Notes: a model not told the origin generated them from the letters alone. A stretch of DNA of 16,958 nt from JBOGED01 sp050743625 (GCA_050743625.1 JBOGED010000264.1:1-16958), one strand, 5' to 3'. Counted from the stretch's first letter, positions 1-7,662 are shown. Numbers and translations are program-made.

Positions 1-161
1 CCGCACACAACACACGCCTGGCAGGGCGGGTGTGCGATTACGGGCGGATGCGCCCGGGCAGGCACATCACACCGGGAACGCCGCGAGGCGAGCGGGTGGG
101 CGGTTGCGGTCGGAAACAGCAACGTCATTTATGCCCAGCCCCCTTAGCGCGTGCGAGTTCG
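1..161. other. Left-edge non-coding stretch with a hairpin
   Basis: I see no convincing gene here. Bases 2-8 (CGCACAC) pair perfectly with 30-36 (GTGTGCG), and inside them CGCC (15-18) pairs with GGCG (25-28) around a 6-base loop. The structure could be a transcription terminator for a gene left of the window or a chance GC-rich hairpin. No U-tract follows it. The rest has no readable signal and lies downstream of the antitoxin gene's stop codon. Confidence 0.3.
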
Positions 162-506
162 TTAGGCGATTTTGGCGGTGACGTCACCGCTTGGGCGGAT
201 CCTCACCTCAATGAGGAAGCTGGCCTCGGGACCGGACAGGCCCACACCAACGGTATGAGTCCGCAGGCCATCCTCGATGAGCTGGCGTGCGAGCTGCGTG
301 TGGCCAACGCGCCGCGCACGGGCGAGCGCTGACAACTGGTCGACGACTTCTGGATCAAGCCGGACCGTTATCTGGGCGCCCAACCTTCGACGATCACCAG
401 TGCGTGACGGTGCGGGATCGTCTTCCCATGCGTCGGGGTCCGCAGCGTCTGCTTCGATGCGTTCGACTAGGGCGTCCTCTTCTTCTCTGCTCGTACGTAG
501 CGTCAT
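162..506 (-). CDS. Ribbon-helix-helix (CopG/BrnA-like) antitoxin
   Basis: The 114-residue protein is probably the DNA-binding antitoxin of a type II toxin-antitoxin pair. It would bind its cognate toxin and repress the operon. An acidic N-terminal part (about 1-40) precedes a ribbon-helix-helix core (about 43-82) that starts with the strand GAQITVRLDPEVVDQL and continues with two helices rich in Ala, Arg and Leu. A short beta-like tail follows. The ATG at 506 has a strong ribosome site (GGGGAGG, about 7 bases upstream). The gene lies 16 bases after the stop codon of the broken BrnT-like toxin, in toxin-first order as in brnTA operons. It appears intact although its partner is not. The RHH fold is seen; the antitoxin role is inferred from the partner, and a stand-alone regulator is the alternative. 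Confidence 0.75.
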   Translation of the reverse strand: MTLRTSREEEDALVERIEADAADPDAWEDDPAPSRTGDRRRLGAQITVRLDPEVVDQLSALARARRVGHTQLARQLIEDGLRTHTVGVGLSGPEASFLIEVRIRPSGDVTAKIA

Positions 507-522
507 AGGTTTTCCTCCCCGG

Positions 523-793
523 TCACAGTGGCCACCCGGTCACCGGTCGCAGTAGGCGCTCGCGCTCGTCCGCCCATAGCACGCTGATCGCCAGCTCGCG
601 ATCTTGATCGTCCCGGCCAGTCATCAGCCAGGTTCCCGCAGCGTTACGCTTGTTGCGGCGGTAACGCGGACCGTTGCGATGTACCGCCTCGATATCCTCC
701 AAGTCGATGTCTCGCTTGGTCTCGCTTGGCGAACTTCCGCTCGTTATGGTCGTCCCACTCGAAACCCAGCGCAGTATCTGGATGAGCGGCCAC
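523..793 (-). pseudogene. BrnT-like toxin, frameshifted by a 10-bp duplication
   Basis: This is the remains of a BrnT-family ribonuclease toxin. Its N-terminal part reads FEWDDHNERKFAKRD in one frame, the usual FEWD opening of the family. The remainder, from KRDIDLEDIEAVHRN to the terminal RPVTGWPL, is in another frame. The break is at two perfect tandem copies of TCTCGCTTGG (710-729). Removing one copy restores an 86-residue protein reading ERKFAKRDIDLEDIEAVHRN without a stop. The start is unsure: GTG at 793 is the best candidate and would overlap the small plus-strand gene. I found no ATG, GTG or TTG start that would let the second frame be translated alone. As written, no functional toxin can be made unless ribosomes slip or the repeat contracts. 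A sequencing or assembly error is the alternative. Confidence 0.7.
710..729. repeat. 10-bp tandem duplication inside the toxin gene
   Basis: Two adjacent perfect copies of TCTCGCTTGG lie at 710-719 and 720-729. Since 10 is not a multiple of 3, the extra copy shifts the frame of the BrnT-like toxin on the minus strand. Such a repeat can arise by polymerase slippage and can be lost the same way. Confidence 0.9.
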
Positions 794-1024
794 GATGAGA
801 ACGTAGTGTGTTGGCACTGCAAATGCAATGCGCCTGGTTGTCCGGCTGGCGGGTTCGTGCCGTTCCAGTGGACCGGCGCCGAGCCCGAGGGCTTGGACGA
901 CCTTGACACCGCACTGGCCCTCGGCGCCTGTTGGGAGGGCGACGAACTGGTCACCTACAACCTGACCGCCTTCCGCCACGGCTTCTCGACCTTCGACGAG
1001 GAGTACATGGGCGACAACGACTGA
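782..1024 (+). CDS. Small cysteine-rich hypothetical protein
   Basis: I do not recognise this family. The frame encodes 80 residues from the ATG at 782. Codon third positions are strongly G or C throughout, as expected for a real gene in this genome. The N-terminal part carries four closely spaced cysteines (C10, C13, C15, C20, pattern CWHCKCNAPGC), which could bind a metal ion such as zinc. The rest is acidic (PEGLDDLD, FDEEYMGDND) and looks soluble. No clear ribosome site precedes the ATG. The first 12 bases overlap the proposed toxin start on the other strand. It ends 7 bases before the convergent serine hydrolase stop. The frame stays open upstream, antisense to the toxin gene, so a longer form cannot be excluded. 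Confidence 0.55.
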   Translation: MSGHDENVVCWHCKCNAPGCPAGGFVPFQWTGAEPEGLDDLDTALALGACWEGDELVTYNLTAFRHGFSTFDEEYMGDND

Positions 1025-1031
1025 CGCCGCT

Positions 1032-2396
1032 TTAGCGCCAGCCGGCGGGGGCGACGCCGCCGGGAATGTCGGCCTCGGGGTCGTAAGGCGTGCGGGTGAG
1101 AACGAACGACGCGAGGTCCAGATGGGATATCGAGCGGTCGGGCCGGCGTACGACCCGCAGCGTCTCGCCCGCGTAGTAGCCATCGAGACCGGTCCACGTG
1201 CTGTCGCCTGATGGCCGGAAGCGCGAGGCCCGCGCACGCCCAGACGTACCCAAGGCATCCAGGCTCAACCAGCCGTCGGCTTGGATCCGCAGGGCCAGCG
1301 GCGACGGTCCCCAGTACCACGGACCGGCCAGCTCGAGGATCTCTGCGGCTACTGGAGAGGGCACCCATGGCGCGACCGCCGGCGGCTCCTGCTCGCGCAG
1401 CACACCGAGCAGGTCGCCGGGCAGCTCAGCGCTCAGCCCGGCCGTCGTGTTGGTCAGCACGACGACGGCGTCCCTCGTCTCGACGTCGACCCGCAGACTG
1501 GCGAGGAAGCCGGGCATCGACCCGCCGTGACCAGCGAATCTGCGTCCGCCCACATTGATCAACTGCAGCCCGAGCCCGTACGCGCCCGTCCACGGCGCGC
1601 CTGGCTGGTCGTCGATGATCAGTGGCTCGCGCATCTCGGCGAGGGTGTCCGCGTTGAGCGCCCCCGCGGTGTCACCGCCCAGGAAAGCGGCCCATCGGCT
1701 GAGGTCGCTCACCGTGGTCCAGAGCTGGCCGGCGGGCGCCATGGCACCCGCATCGTGCTCTGGCTCTGGGAGCAGGACGTCCGCCCAGGGATGCACGGCG
1801 ATGCCGGGCGCGTACGGCGCGGTCGGGCGGGTCGTCGTCCGGCTCATGCCTAACGGCGCGAGCAGCTCGGCGCGGACGACGTCGATCCACGAGGCGTCGC
1901 GCAGGCGTGCGACGAGCTCGCCCAGGACGCCGAACCCGACGTTGGAGTAGTGGAACCGCCGCCCCGCGCGGTGGCGCATCCAGGCTGGCGCCAGTGAGGC
2001 GGCGAGCGCCGGCCAGTCGCCGCCGGGCGTGCGCTCCCACCATGGGCCGTCTGTCTCGGCCTGCAACCCGGACGCGTGCGAGAGCAGCTGCGCCACGGTG
2101 ACGTCGCCGAGCGCTGTACCCGGCAGGTGCCGCTCGAGCGGATCGGCCAGGTCGAGCCGCCCTTCGTCCCGCAGACGCATCACGCATACGGCGACGAAGG
2201 TCTTGGTGATGGAGCCCATCCGGTACTGCGTGTCCTCGGTCGGCGCGACGTCCCCCACGCTGCCGCGGGCACCCGACCAGACGATCGAGCCGTCTCGGAC
2301 CAGACCCGCGACAAGGGACGGCAGGCGCCGCTCGGACTGCTCACGAGCGAGGCGGGCGCTGAGCCGGTCAACCGTCATTGGCTGCAAATCGGGCAT
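1032..2396 (-). CDS. Serine hydrolase, beta-lactamase class C family
   Basis: The 454-residue protein belongs to the beta-lactamase/penicillin-binding-like serine hydrolase family (PF00144), which includes esterases and D-amino-acid peptidases. Numbering from the ATG at 2396, the SxxK motif with the nucleophile Ser is SITK at 62-65, the YSN motif is at 150-152, and HGG, in place of the KTG box, is at 290-292. After about residue 340 comes a C-terminal beta-rich region seen in several family members. There is no signal peptide or membrane segment, so it should act in the cytoplasm. The ATG at 2396 is chosen over the adjacent TTG at 2399 because GGAGG lies 5 bases upstream of it. The substrate cannot be told from sequence; esterase activity is more likely than antibiotic hydrolysis because the protein does not appear to be exported. 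Confidence 0.88.
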   Translation of the reverse strand: MPDLQPMTVDRLSARLAREQSERRLPSLVAGLVRDGSIVWSGARGSVGDVAPTEDTQYRMGSITKTFVAVCVMRLRDEGRLDLADPLERHLPGTALGDVTVAQLLSHASGLQAETDGPWWERTPGGDWPALAASLAPAWMRHRAGRRFHYSNVGFGVLGELVARLRDASWIDVVRAELLAPLGMSRTTTRPTAPYAPGIAVHPWADVLLPEPEHDAGAMAPAGQLWTTVSDLSRWAAFLGGDTAGALNADTLAEMREPLIIDDQPGAPWTGAYGLGLQLINVGGRRFAGHGGSMPGFLASLRVDVETRDAVVVLTNTTAGLSAELPGDLLGVLREQEPPAVAPWVPSPVAAEILELAGPWYWGPSPLALRIQADGWLSLDALGTSGRARASRFRPSGDSTWTGLDGYYAGETLRVVRRPDRSISHLDLASFVLTRTPYDPEADIPGGVAPAGWR

Positions 2397-2463
2397 CAAG
2401 GCCTCCAGTCGTCGGGACGCCCGAAGAGCCTACGAGACGGCCACCGACCGCTGCGACCACAAT

Positions 2464-2492
2464 CCCGGCAGCGGAGCAGATACGCTGCCGGG
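2464..2492. promoter_or_regulatory. Perfect 10-bp palindrome upstream of the mosaic regulator gene
   Basis: CCCGGCAGCG (2464-2473) and CGCTGCCGGG (2483-2492) form a perfect inverted repeat with a 9-base spacer. It sits in the 122-bp divergent gap between the serine hydrolase and the XRE-like gene and ends 26 bases before the latter's ATG. It may be an operator bound as DNA or a stem-loop in the leader. No protein is known for it. Confidence 0.45.
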
Positions 2493-2518
2493 CAGTCGAA
2501 ATCCTCCGGGGGAGAGCT

Positions 2519-3226
2519 ATGGGTCGCCGAGCGCGTGGATTGCGGGTCGTGACGGAGATGCGGGTCCGCCGCGAGGTCAACGAGTGGACCCGCCAAGAGG
2601 TCGCGGACCTGGTCGCGAGGACCTTTCCCGCGCCTCCGACGGCCCTGTGCGTGGTCTTCGGCGGCGCGAGTAGCATTGCCGCGCTCGGGCTCGGCGATAC
2701 GCTCGACGCGCACGCGTGGTGGACGTGGGCCACGGAGACGGAAAGGCAGGCCGAGGTGCGACGCCGCCAACTGGTGAGGGACGGGTTGACACTGAGCGCC
2801 GCCGCCCTGCTGCCCGTCGACCCGCTGGGCAAGTGGTCGAACTGGTTCGGCGGCCGGCTCCAAGTCGATCATGGCATGCTCGGCGAGCTGGAGACCTTGT
2901 CCACGCGGATCGCCCAGCGCTACGCGACCGTCGGCGCGGCGGGGAGCCTGCCGGCCGCCAGGTCGTTGGCTCAGTCGGGGGTACGGCTGCTCCGCAGGGA
3001 GTCGATGTCGTCGCGGGACCGCCAGCGGCTGGCGTCCATCGCCGCGGACGCGTCCGCCATGGCCGAGGTCGACGGGGTGCTGGAACGCGCCTCAGGGGAG
3101 ATTGTCGGCGTCGAGGTGAAGGCGGCGGAGACCGTCCGCGACGACGATTTCCGCGGATCACCGCCATTGTGTCGACTGGGGTCCGGATTCCGGCCCTGGG
3201 TCGACACACCCCGGCTATTGGGCTAA
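2519..3226 (+). pseudogene. Mosaic gene: XRE-like regulator body joined to a DUF4143-like tail
   Basis: The open frame encodes 235 residues from the ATG at 2519, behind a good ribosome site (GGGGGAG). Residues 1-182 resemble actinobacterial XRE regulators with a long C-terminal region: the opening EVNEWTRQEVADLV, then ALGLGDTLDAHAWWTWATE, and later SMSSRDRQRLASIAADASAMA. The stretch between LVARTFPAPPT and ALCVVFGG is much shorter than expected, so the DNA-recognition helix seems missing. From residue 183 the sequence changes to EVDGVLERASGEIVGVEVKA and on to DDDFRG, which matches the end of DUF4143/AAA_14 ATPases. Its D185 and E199-V-K201 fit a PD-(D/E)XK signature. The last 22 residues look unrelated to either family. 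I infer a chimera of two broken genes fused near 3062. It is probably non-functional but is still an open frame. Confidence 0.6.
3168..3208. repeat. 9-bp inverted repeat at the end of the mosaic gene
   Basis: TGTGTCGAC (3168-3176) and GTCGACACA (3200-3208) are perfect inverted copies separated by 23 bases. They begin just after the DUF4143-like fragment stops matching its family and lie just before the two convergent stop codons (3215 and 3226). The repeat could serve as a bidirectional terminator stem, without a U-tract, or mark a recombination junction. Confidence 0.4.
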
Positions 3227-3961
3227 AGACGCCCAGAACCGCTCGAGCAGCTCGGCGCCGCCAGCCGGGTCCTGGAGCATCCACCAATGGCCGAGCCCGG
3301 GTAGCTCGGCCACATCTGCCCCGGCGTTGCGGGCGACCTTGCGGGCGCTGTTCGCGTCGAGGAACGGATCCGCTGACGGCACGAGCACGAGCCCAGGCGC
3401 GGGGACGTCGTGGCAGTCTGGCGCCCACTCCCGCCCGACGTCGACCGCTGAGCGGTACAACGCGAGGATGCAGCCGGCCATCGTGCGGTCGATCGGGGTG
3501 GCGATGGCCACGGCGTCGTCGTGGGGAACGCCGAGCGACTCGAACGTCCCGGCCCGCTGGTCGGCTGGTTGTGCGAGGACCTGCTCGAACATTCCCTCGC
3601 CTGCTCCAGGCGTCTGCCAGATCTTGGCGACGTCGTGCCACTCGAAGTTCGCGTCACCGAGCCCGGCTGCGTCGGTCACCCACGAGCGCACCAGGTCGGG
3701 GCGGGTGCTGACCACCCGGACCACGAAGCCTCCGCCCCAGTCGTGGCCGACCAGGTCCACGGGACCCTCCGCCGCCAGCCGCTCCAGCTCCCCGACGAGC
3801 CAGGCAACGTACTCCTCTTTCGTGGCGCCAAACCCTGGCGGGCGGGGACCGCCGAAGCCGGGAAGCCGCAAGGCCACGACATCGGTACGGCTCAGGTGGG
3901 AACGCAGCGAATCCCACACTGCGGGTGTCTCCGGCACCCCGTGCACCAAAACCGCCGTCAT
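3215..3961 (-). CDS. Alpha/beta hydrolase with Asp nucleophile (epoxide hydrolase/dehalogenase-like)
   Basis: The protein has 248 residues from the ATG at 3961, preceded by GGGAGG with 8-base spacing; a further upstream start would lack this site. The oxyanion-hole motif HGVPETPAVW is at 7-16. The nucleophile elbow is VGHDWGGGF (71-79), with Asp74 where esterases have Ser; this and the following Trp are typical of epoxide hydrolases and haloalkane dehalogenases. Asp198 (SADPFLDAN) and His225 (LGHWW) complete a likely triad. A helical cap region lies at about 100-180. No signal peptide is seen, so it is cytosolic. It overlaps the convergent mosaic gene by 12 bases and diverges from the SEC-C gene. 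The substrate is unknown; hydrolysis of an ester-like enzyme intermediate on an epoxide or halogenated compound is a family-based inference. Confidence 0.85.
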   Translation of the reverse strand: MTAVLVHGVPETPAVWDSLRSHLSRTDVVALRLPGFGGPRPPGFGATKEEYVAWLVGELERLAAEGPVDLVGHDWGGGFVVRVVSTRPDLVRSWVTDAAGLGDANFEWHDVAKIWQTPGAGEGMFEQVLAQPADQRAGTFESLGVPHDDAVAIATPIDRTMAGCILALYRSAVDVGREWAPDCHDVPAPGLVLVPSADPFLDANSARKVARNAGADVAELPGLGHWWMLQDPAGGAELLERFWASLAQ

Positions 3962-4089
3962 CACCGACACCTCCCGCGACGCGTGAGCGAGGAACGGTAA
4001 CACAGCACCCAACTGACCTGGTGGGCGAGCACGCGCCGCTCGCCGGCGGTCTAGCCTGCCATCCGGCGCCGAGAGTCAAAGGAGGCAGC

Positions 4090-6054
4090 GTGTATCGGGT
4101 TTATGAGGAGCAGCAGCGGCTGGCTGAGGCGGCGCGGCGCGTGCTCTCAGAGCGCGGGCCGATGACGGCCGTGGACCTGGCGACGACGCTTGCCCATGAG
4201 GGGCACGCGTGTGGGGATGGCTCCGAGGCGCTCGAGGACCTGCTCATTGAGGAGGGAACCGTCGTCGACCTGCCCGACGGTCGCCTCGTGCTCCTGGCGT
4301 CGGTATGCGAAAGGCTGACGCTGACCCACCGGCTGACCAGCGAAGAGGCTGACGACGGGATCGTGGCGATCGAGCCGGACCTCGCGCCGCTGCTGATCAC
4401 GGAGAAGGAATCGTTTCGCACGGCACACGGCGAGGCGCGCGTGCTTTACCCGTGCGAGGGCGATCCCGCCATCGACGAAGATCACCGGCTGTGGAATGAC
4501 TGCGCGCTCGTCGGTCCGCCGGGCTGGCTGAGCGGCTCAAGCGCGGGAGACCTCGTCGTGTTCCGCTGGGACAGCGGGAACGGCGGGATGCTCGGCGTCG
4601 CGCGCGAGGCCGGCCCGCTCAACGATGCGGCCGGGCCAGCGGCAACGTTCGCGGAGGTGTTCGAGCGGTACGGCGAACAAGAGTGTCCTATCGAGGCATC
4701 GCTCTTGCTGACCGCCACGCTCGCGGACGTACCTGATCTCTTCCATGCTCCGCTTCCCCCGCTTTCAGAGATCTACGCCCTGGCTGGCCTGGAGGCGCAT
4801 GAGGAGTGGGTAGGCGAAGTCGGTCAGGACTGGGACTACCTGGAATTTCCTTGGCTCGACCCGAGCATCAGCGAGGCGTTAGGGCTGGACGAAGTCGGTG
4901 CCGAGGCGTTGGGGGTGGTGTTCGGCGCCTACCAACTGTTGAGTCGCGAGGGGCCGGAAGCGTTCGGCCACCTCACCGCGGAGGAAGAGGCGCTGCCCGC
5001 TCTCGCCTTGATGCTGTCGGTACCGGGCGTGGCCGATCTGTTCCTGACCTCCGTGTTGGGTGAGGACCCCGACGAAGAGCCGCTCGTGGTGGCATTCGCC
5101 GAGGCCATTATCGCCGGAGCCGGAGCCCAGTCGCCGGGACCGCACTACGTGCTGGCCTGCTGCGCCGAGCAACGAAACGATGTGGCCGCGGGTGAGGCGC
5201 ACCTGCGGGAGGCGCTCAATATCGATCCCGAGTTCGTGCCCGCGCTGATCGATGCCGCGTGGTATGCCTCGGACAGAGGCGACGCGAAGAGCGCGCTGAC
5301 CTACCTTCGCCAAGTCGAGCTGCCCACGGGCTACGCGTTCTTGACACAGTTAGAGCACTTCGCCGCCCCGGGACCGGCCGCCGCCGGTCGCAACGACCGG
5401 TGCCCGTGCGGCTCGGGACGCAAGTACAAGGTGTGCTGCGTCCAGCGCAACGGCCATCCGCTGTATGAGCGGGCGACCTGGCTCCACCAAAAGGGCTTCC
5501 GTTTCCTGATGCGCATGCCCCAGCGGAACGCGGTGCTAGACGTCGCCGCTGCCCGGGCCGGCTCCGATACCGACGAGGAGACGTGGGCCCACGTCGCGTT
5601 GGAGGACGGCCTTGTTCAGGATCTCGCGTTGTTCGACAGGGAGGTCTTCGCGACCTTCCTCGACGTTCGGGGAGCGCTGCTGCCCGCCGACGAGCTGGAG
5701 CTTGGCCGCTCGTGGGTCGGCATCCGCCGCAGCCTGTACGAGGTCACGAGCGTCCGCCACGGGGTGGGCTTGACACTGCGCGACCTTCGCGCCGGTGACG
5801 TGTTGGAGGTCGACTCGCTTACTAGCCTCCAGGCCCGCGAGGGCGATCTGTTGTATGCGCGCGTGGCGCCCGACGGGCGTAGCCATCTGCTGCTCGGCGG
5901 TCCCACCGAGATCCCGCCTGAGCTGCGTGACCGGCTGATCGCCTTCCTCGACACCGACCCGGGCGCCGAGGATGCCGCCGCCTGGCTCACCGATGCCGAG
6001 TCCGGCGCTAATGGCCAGGGTTCGTCACGTATGCGTGCGGTTTCCTGGCCATAA
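4090..6054 (+). CDS. Large SEC-C motif protein of unknown function
   Basis: The 654-residue protein starts at GTG 4090 with a near-ideal ribosome site (AAAGGAGG, 4 bases upstream). Residues 8-70 look like a small helical, winged-helix-like domain (RRVLSERGPMTAVDLATTL). Residues 335-412 have a TPR-like pattern, with repeated helix pairs around EALNIDPEFVPALIDAAWYA. A SEC-C zinc motif follows: NDRCPCGSGRKYKVCC, with ligands C438, C440, C449 and C450. The C-terminal 190 residues include a beta-rich part (LTLRDLRAGDVLEVDSLTS). SEC-C motifs bind zinc and occur at the end of SecA, but stand-alone SEC-C proteins are mostly uncharacterised. There is no secretion signal or membrane segment. A possible -10 box (TAGCCT) lies at 4052-4057. 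Its 3' end overlaps nadB by 30 bases tail to tail. The function is not assignable. Confidence 0.85.
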   Translation: MYRVYEEQQRLAEAARRVLSERGPMTAVDLATTLAHEGHACGDGSEALEDLLIEEGTVVDLPDGRLVLLASVCERLTLTHRLTSEEADDGIVAIEPDLAPLLITEKESFRTAHGEARVLYPCEGDPAIDEDHRLWNDCALVGPPGWLSGSSAGDLVVFRWDSGNGGMLGVAREAGPLNDAAGPAATFAEVFERYGEQECPIEASLLLTATLADVPDLFHAPLPPLSEIYALAGLEAHEEWVGEVGQDWDYLEFPWLDPSISEALGLDEVGAEALGVVFGAYQLLSREGPEAFGHLTAEEEALPALALMLSVPGVADLFLTSVLGEDPDEEPLVVAFAEAIIAGAGAQSPGPHYVLACCAEQRNDVAAGEAHLREALNIDPEFVPALIDAAWYASDRGDAKSALTYLRQVELPTGYAFLTQLEHFAAPGPAAAGRNDRCPCGSGRKYKVCCVQRNGHPLYERATWLHQKGFRFLMRMPQRNAVLDVAAARAGSDTDEETWAHVALEDGLVQDLALFDREVFATFLDVRGALLPADELELGRSWVGIRRSLYEVTSVRHGVGLTLRDLRAGDVLEVDSLTSLQAREGDLLYARVAPDGRSHLLLGGPTEIPPELRDRLIAFLDTDPGAEDAAAWLTDAESGANGQGSSRMRAVSWP

Positions 6055-7662
6055 GGGGTTGGTGACGCGCAACCGCACCCCACCCCACTCCGGGGCGCGG
6101 GCAGGAGCGTCGTCACGCCAGTGCGCACCGCGAGACTCTCGCCGCAAGCGAGCGCTGCGGACCATGAGCGTTCCTACGGTGACGAGATTCGCGACCTCGA
6201 CGTGTGAGCGGCTCGGCGCGGGAATGGGCCCGAGCTTGGCCGCCGCGGTGTCGAGGGTGCTCGCCACCCGCTCGAGAGAGGCGGCGCTGCGGATCGGCCC
6301 GGCACCCGCCGACATCGTGGCGCGTAGGTCGCCACGGAGCGCCTCGGCGTCGGTAGGGAGGCTGTTGGTGGCGAAATTCGGCGGCTCTGGCTCTTCCCGT
6401 GAAAGGCGGCTCCCGTCGAGCCACTCGCGTATCGACCGCGCGGCGCGGTTGGCGAACACGCACGCTTGGAGCAACGAGTTCCCGGCCATCCGGTTCGCGC
6501 CGTGGATTCCGGTGCATGCGACCTCCCCGGCCGCCCACAAGCCCGGCACGCCAGTCTGGCCCCACAGGTCCGTGGCGACCCCACCGATCATGTAGTGCTC
6601 ACACGGCTCGACCGGCACCGGCTCGGTCGCGAGGTCACAGCCGTGGAGCCTGCACCCCGCGAGGACGGTGGGGAAGCGGGTCGCCAACCGCTCGGCTCCG
6701 AGGTGTGTCGCATCGATCCACACCCCTCCAGGCTGGTCGAGGATCGCCTTGGTCACAATGTGCCGCGGCGCGAGCTCGGCGTCGGGATGCAGGCCGGGCA
6801 TGAACCGGCGCCCGGCCGCGTCGACGAGCGTCGCGCCCGCCCCTCGCAGCGCCTCGGTCACCAGGAAGCGCCGTGTGCCGCTGGGATCCTGTGTCCGTAA
6901 CCCTGTGGGGTGGAACTGCACGAACTCGAGGTCGATCAGCGTCGCCCCCGCCGCGTAGGCCAGCGCGACGCCGTCCGCCGTCGCTCCGTCTTGATTCGTC
7001 GTGGACGCGTAAAGCCCCCCACATCCACCGCTCGCCAAGAGCACCGCCCGGGCGAGGACGAGCGCCAGACACGGCTGCCGCCCATTGGTTGCCGGCGAGC
7101 CCTCGACCTCGTCGAGCAGCAACCACAGGCCTACGACACGCGCGTCAGGCTCAGGCGCGAGGGCCAACCGGCAGGCGACGCCTTGGAGCCGCGTCAAGGA
7201 GCTGGTCGTGACCTGATGCAGCGCCCTGAATATCTCGGCCCCCGTCGCGTCCTGGAGATGGACTGACCGCGGGACGGACTGACCGCCCTCGCGGGCGAGA
7301 TGAAGTGCGCCCGAGTCTGTCCGGTCGAAGCGGACACCCCGCGCGATCAGGTCCTCGAGGCGCGCCGGGCCCTCGTGCGCCGCGACCGCCACCGCCCTCG
7401 GGTCGCAGAGCCCATCCCCCGCGCGGATCGTGTCCGCGGCGTGCAACGCAGGCGAGTCGTCCGGCCCGATCGCCACGGCCATGCCACCCTGAGCGAGTGG
7501 TGTGGACCCCGCCGAACCGGCCGCACCCTTGTCGACCACAACGATCCGTGCCTCGGGCATGAGATCTAGGAGGTCAAGTGCCGCCACGAACCCCGCCACG
7601 CCGCCACCAACGACGACCACGTCGAACTCGAACACCTCGCCGCCGCGTCTCACTCCGGCCAT
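6025..7662 (-). CDS. nadB: L-aspartate oxidase
   Basis: This flavoenzyme oxidises L-aspartate to iminoaspartate, which quinolinate synthase NadA condenses with dihydroxyacetone phosphate in de novo NAD synthesis. The 545-residue frame has the FAD-binding glycine motif VVGGGVAGF at 17-25, QGGMA at 59-63, REGGQ (E125), EFVQFHPTG (H251), LAPRHIV (R300), EHYMIGG (H356) and TGIHGANRMAGNSLLQ (R391). These correspond to the catalytic residues E121, H244, R290, H351 and R386 of E. coli NadB, from my recall of that enzyme. The length is normal. The start is uncertain: ATG 7662 lacks a well-spaced ribosome site, and a TTG at 7689 and GTG codons just downstream are alternatives. nadA and nadC, usual operon partners, are not adjacent on either side. 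It diverges from pyc. Confidence 0.93.
   Translation of the reverse strand: MAGVRRGGEVFEFDVVVVGGGVAGFVAALDLLDLMPEARIVVVDKGAAGSAGSTPLAQGGMAVAIGPDDSPALHAADTIRAGDGLCDPRAVAVAAHEGPARLEDLIARGVRFDRTDSGALHLAREGGQSVPRSVHLQDATGAEIFRALHQVTTSSLTRLQGVACRLALAPEPDARVVGLWLLLDEVEGSPATNGRQPCLALVLARAVLLASGGCGGLYASTTNQDGATADGVALAYAAGATLIDLEFVQFHPTGLRTQDPSGTRRFLVTEALRGAGATLVDAAGRRFMPGLHPDAELAPRHIVTKAILDQPGGVWIDATHLGAERLATRFPTVLAGCRLHGCDLATEPVPVEPCEHYMIGGVATDLWGQTGVPGLWAAGEVACTGIHGANRMAGNSLLQACVFANRAARSIREWLDGSRLSREEPEPPNFATNSLPTDAEALRGDLRATMSAGAGPIRSAASLERVASTLDTAAAKLGPIPAPSRSHVEVANLVTVGTLMVRSARLRRESRGAHWRDDAPARAPEWGGVRLRVTNPLWPGNRTHT

Noticed and set aside
644..1258. 204-codon minus-strand frame extending the toxin N-terminus upstream
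   Set aside because: Only the last part carries BrnT-like sequence. The upstream part is antisense to the better-supported 80-residue gene and to the end of the serine hydrolase locus.
2577..3641. Long Arg-rich minus-strand open frame of 354 codons
   Set aside because: It is antisense to the mosaic gene and runs through the alpha/beta hydrolase region in the wrong frame. The Arg/Pro/Ser-rich composition is typical of shadow frames in GC-rich DNA.
3925..4089. Upstream 55-codon extension of the SEC-C protein
   Set aside because: It is mostly antisense to the start of the alpha/beta hydrolase, and the GTG at 4090 has a near-perfect ribosome site.
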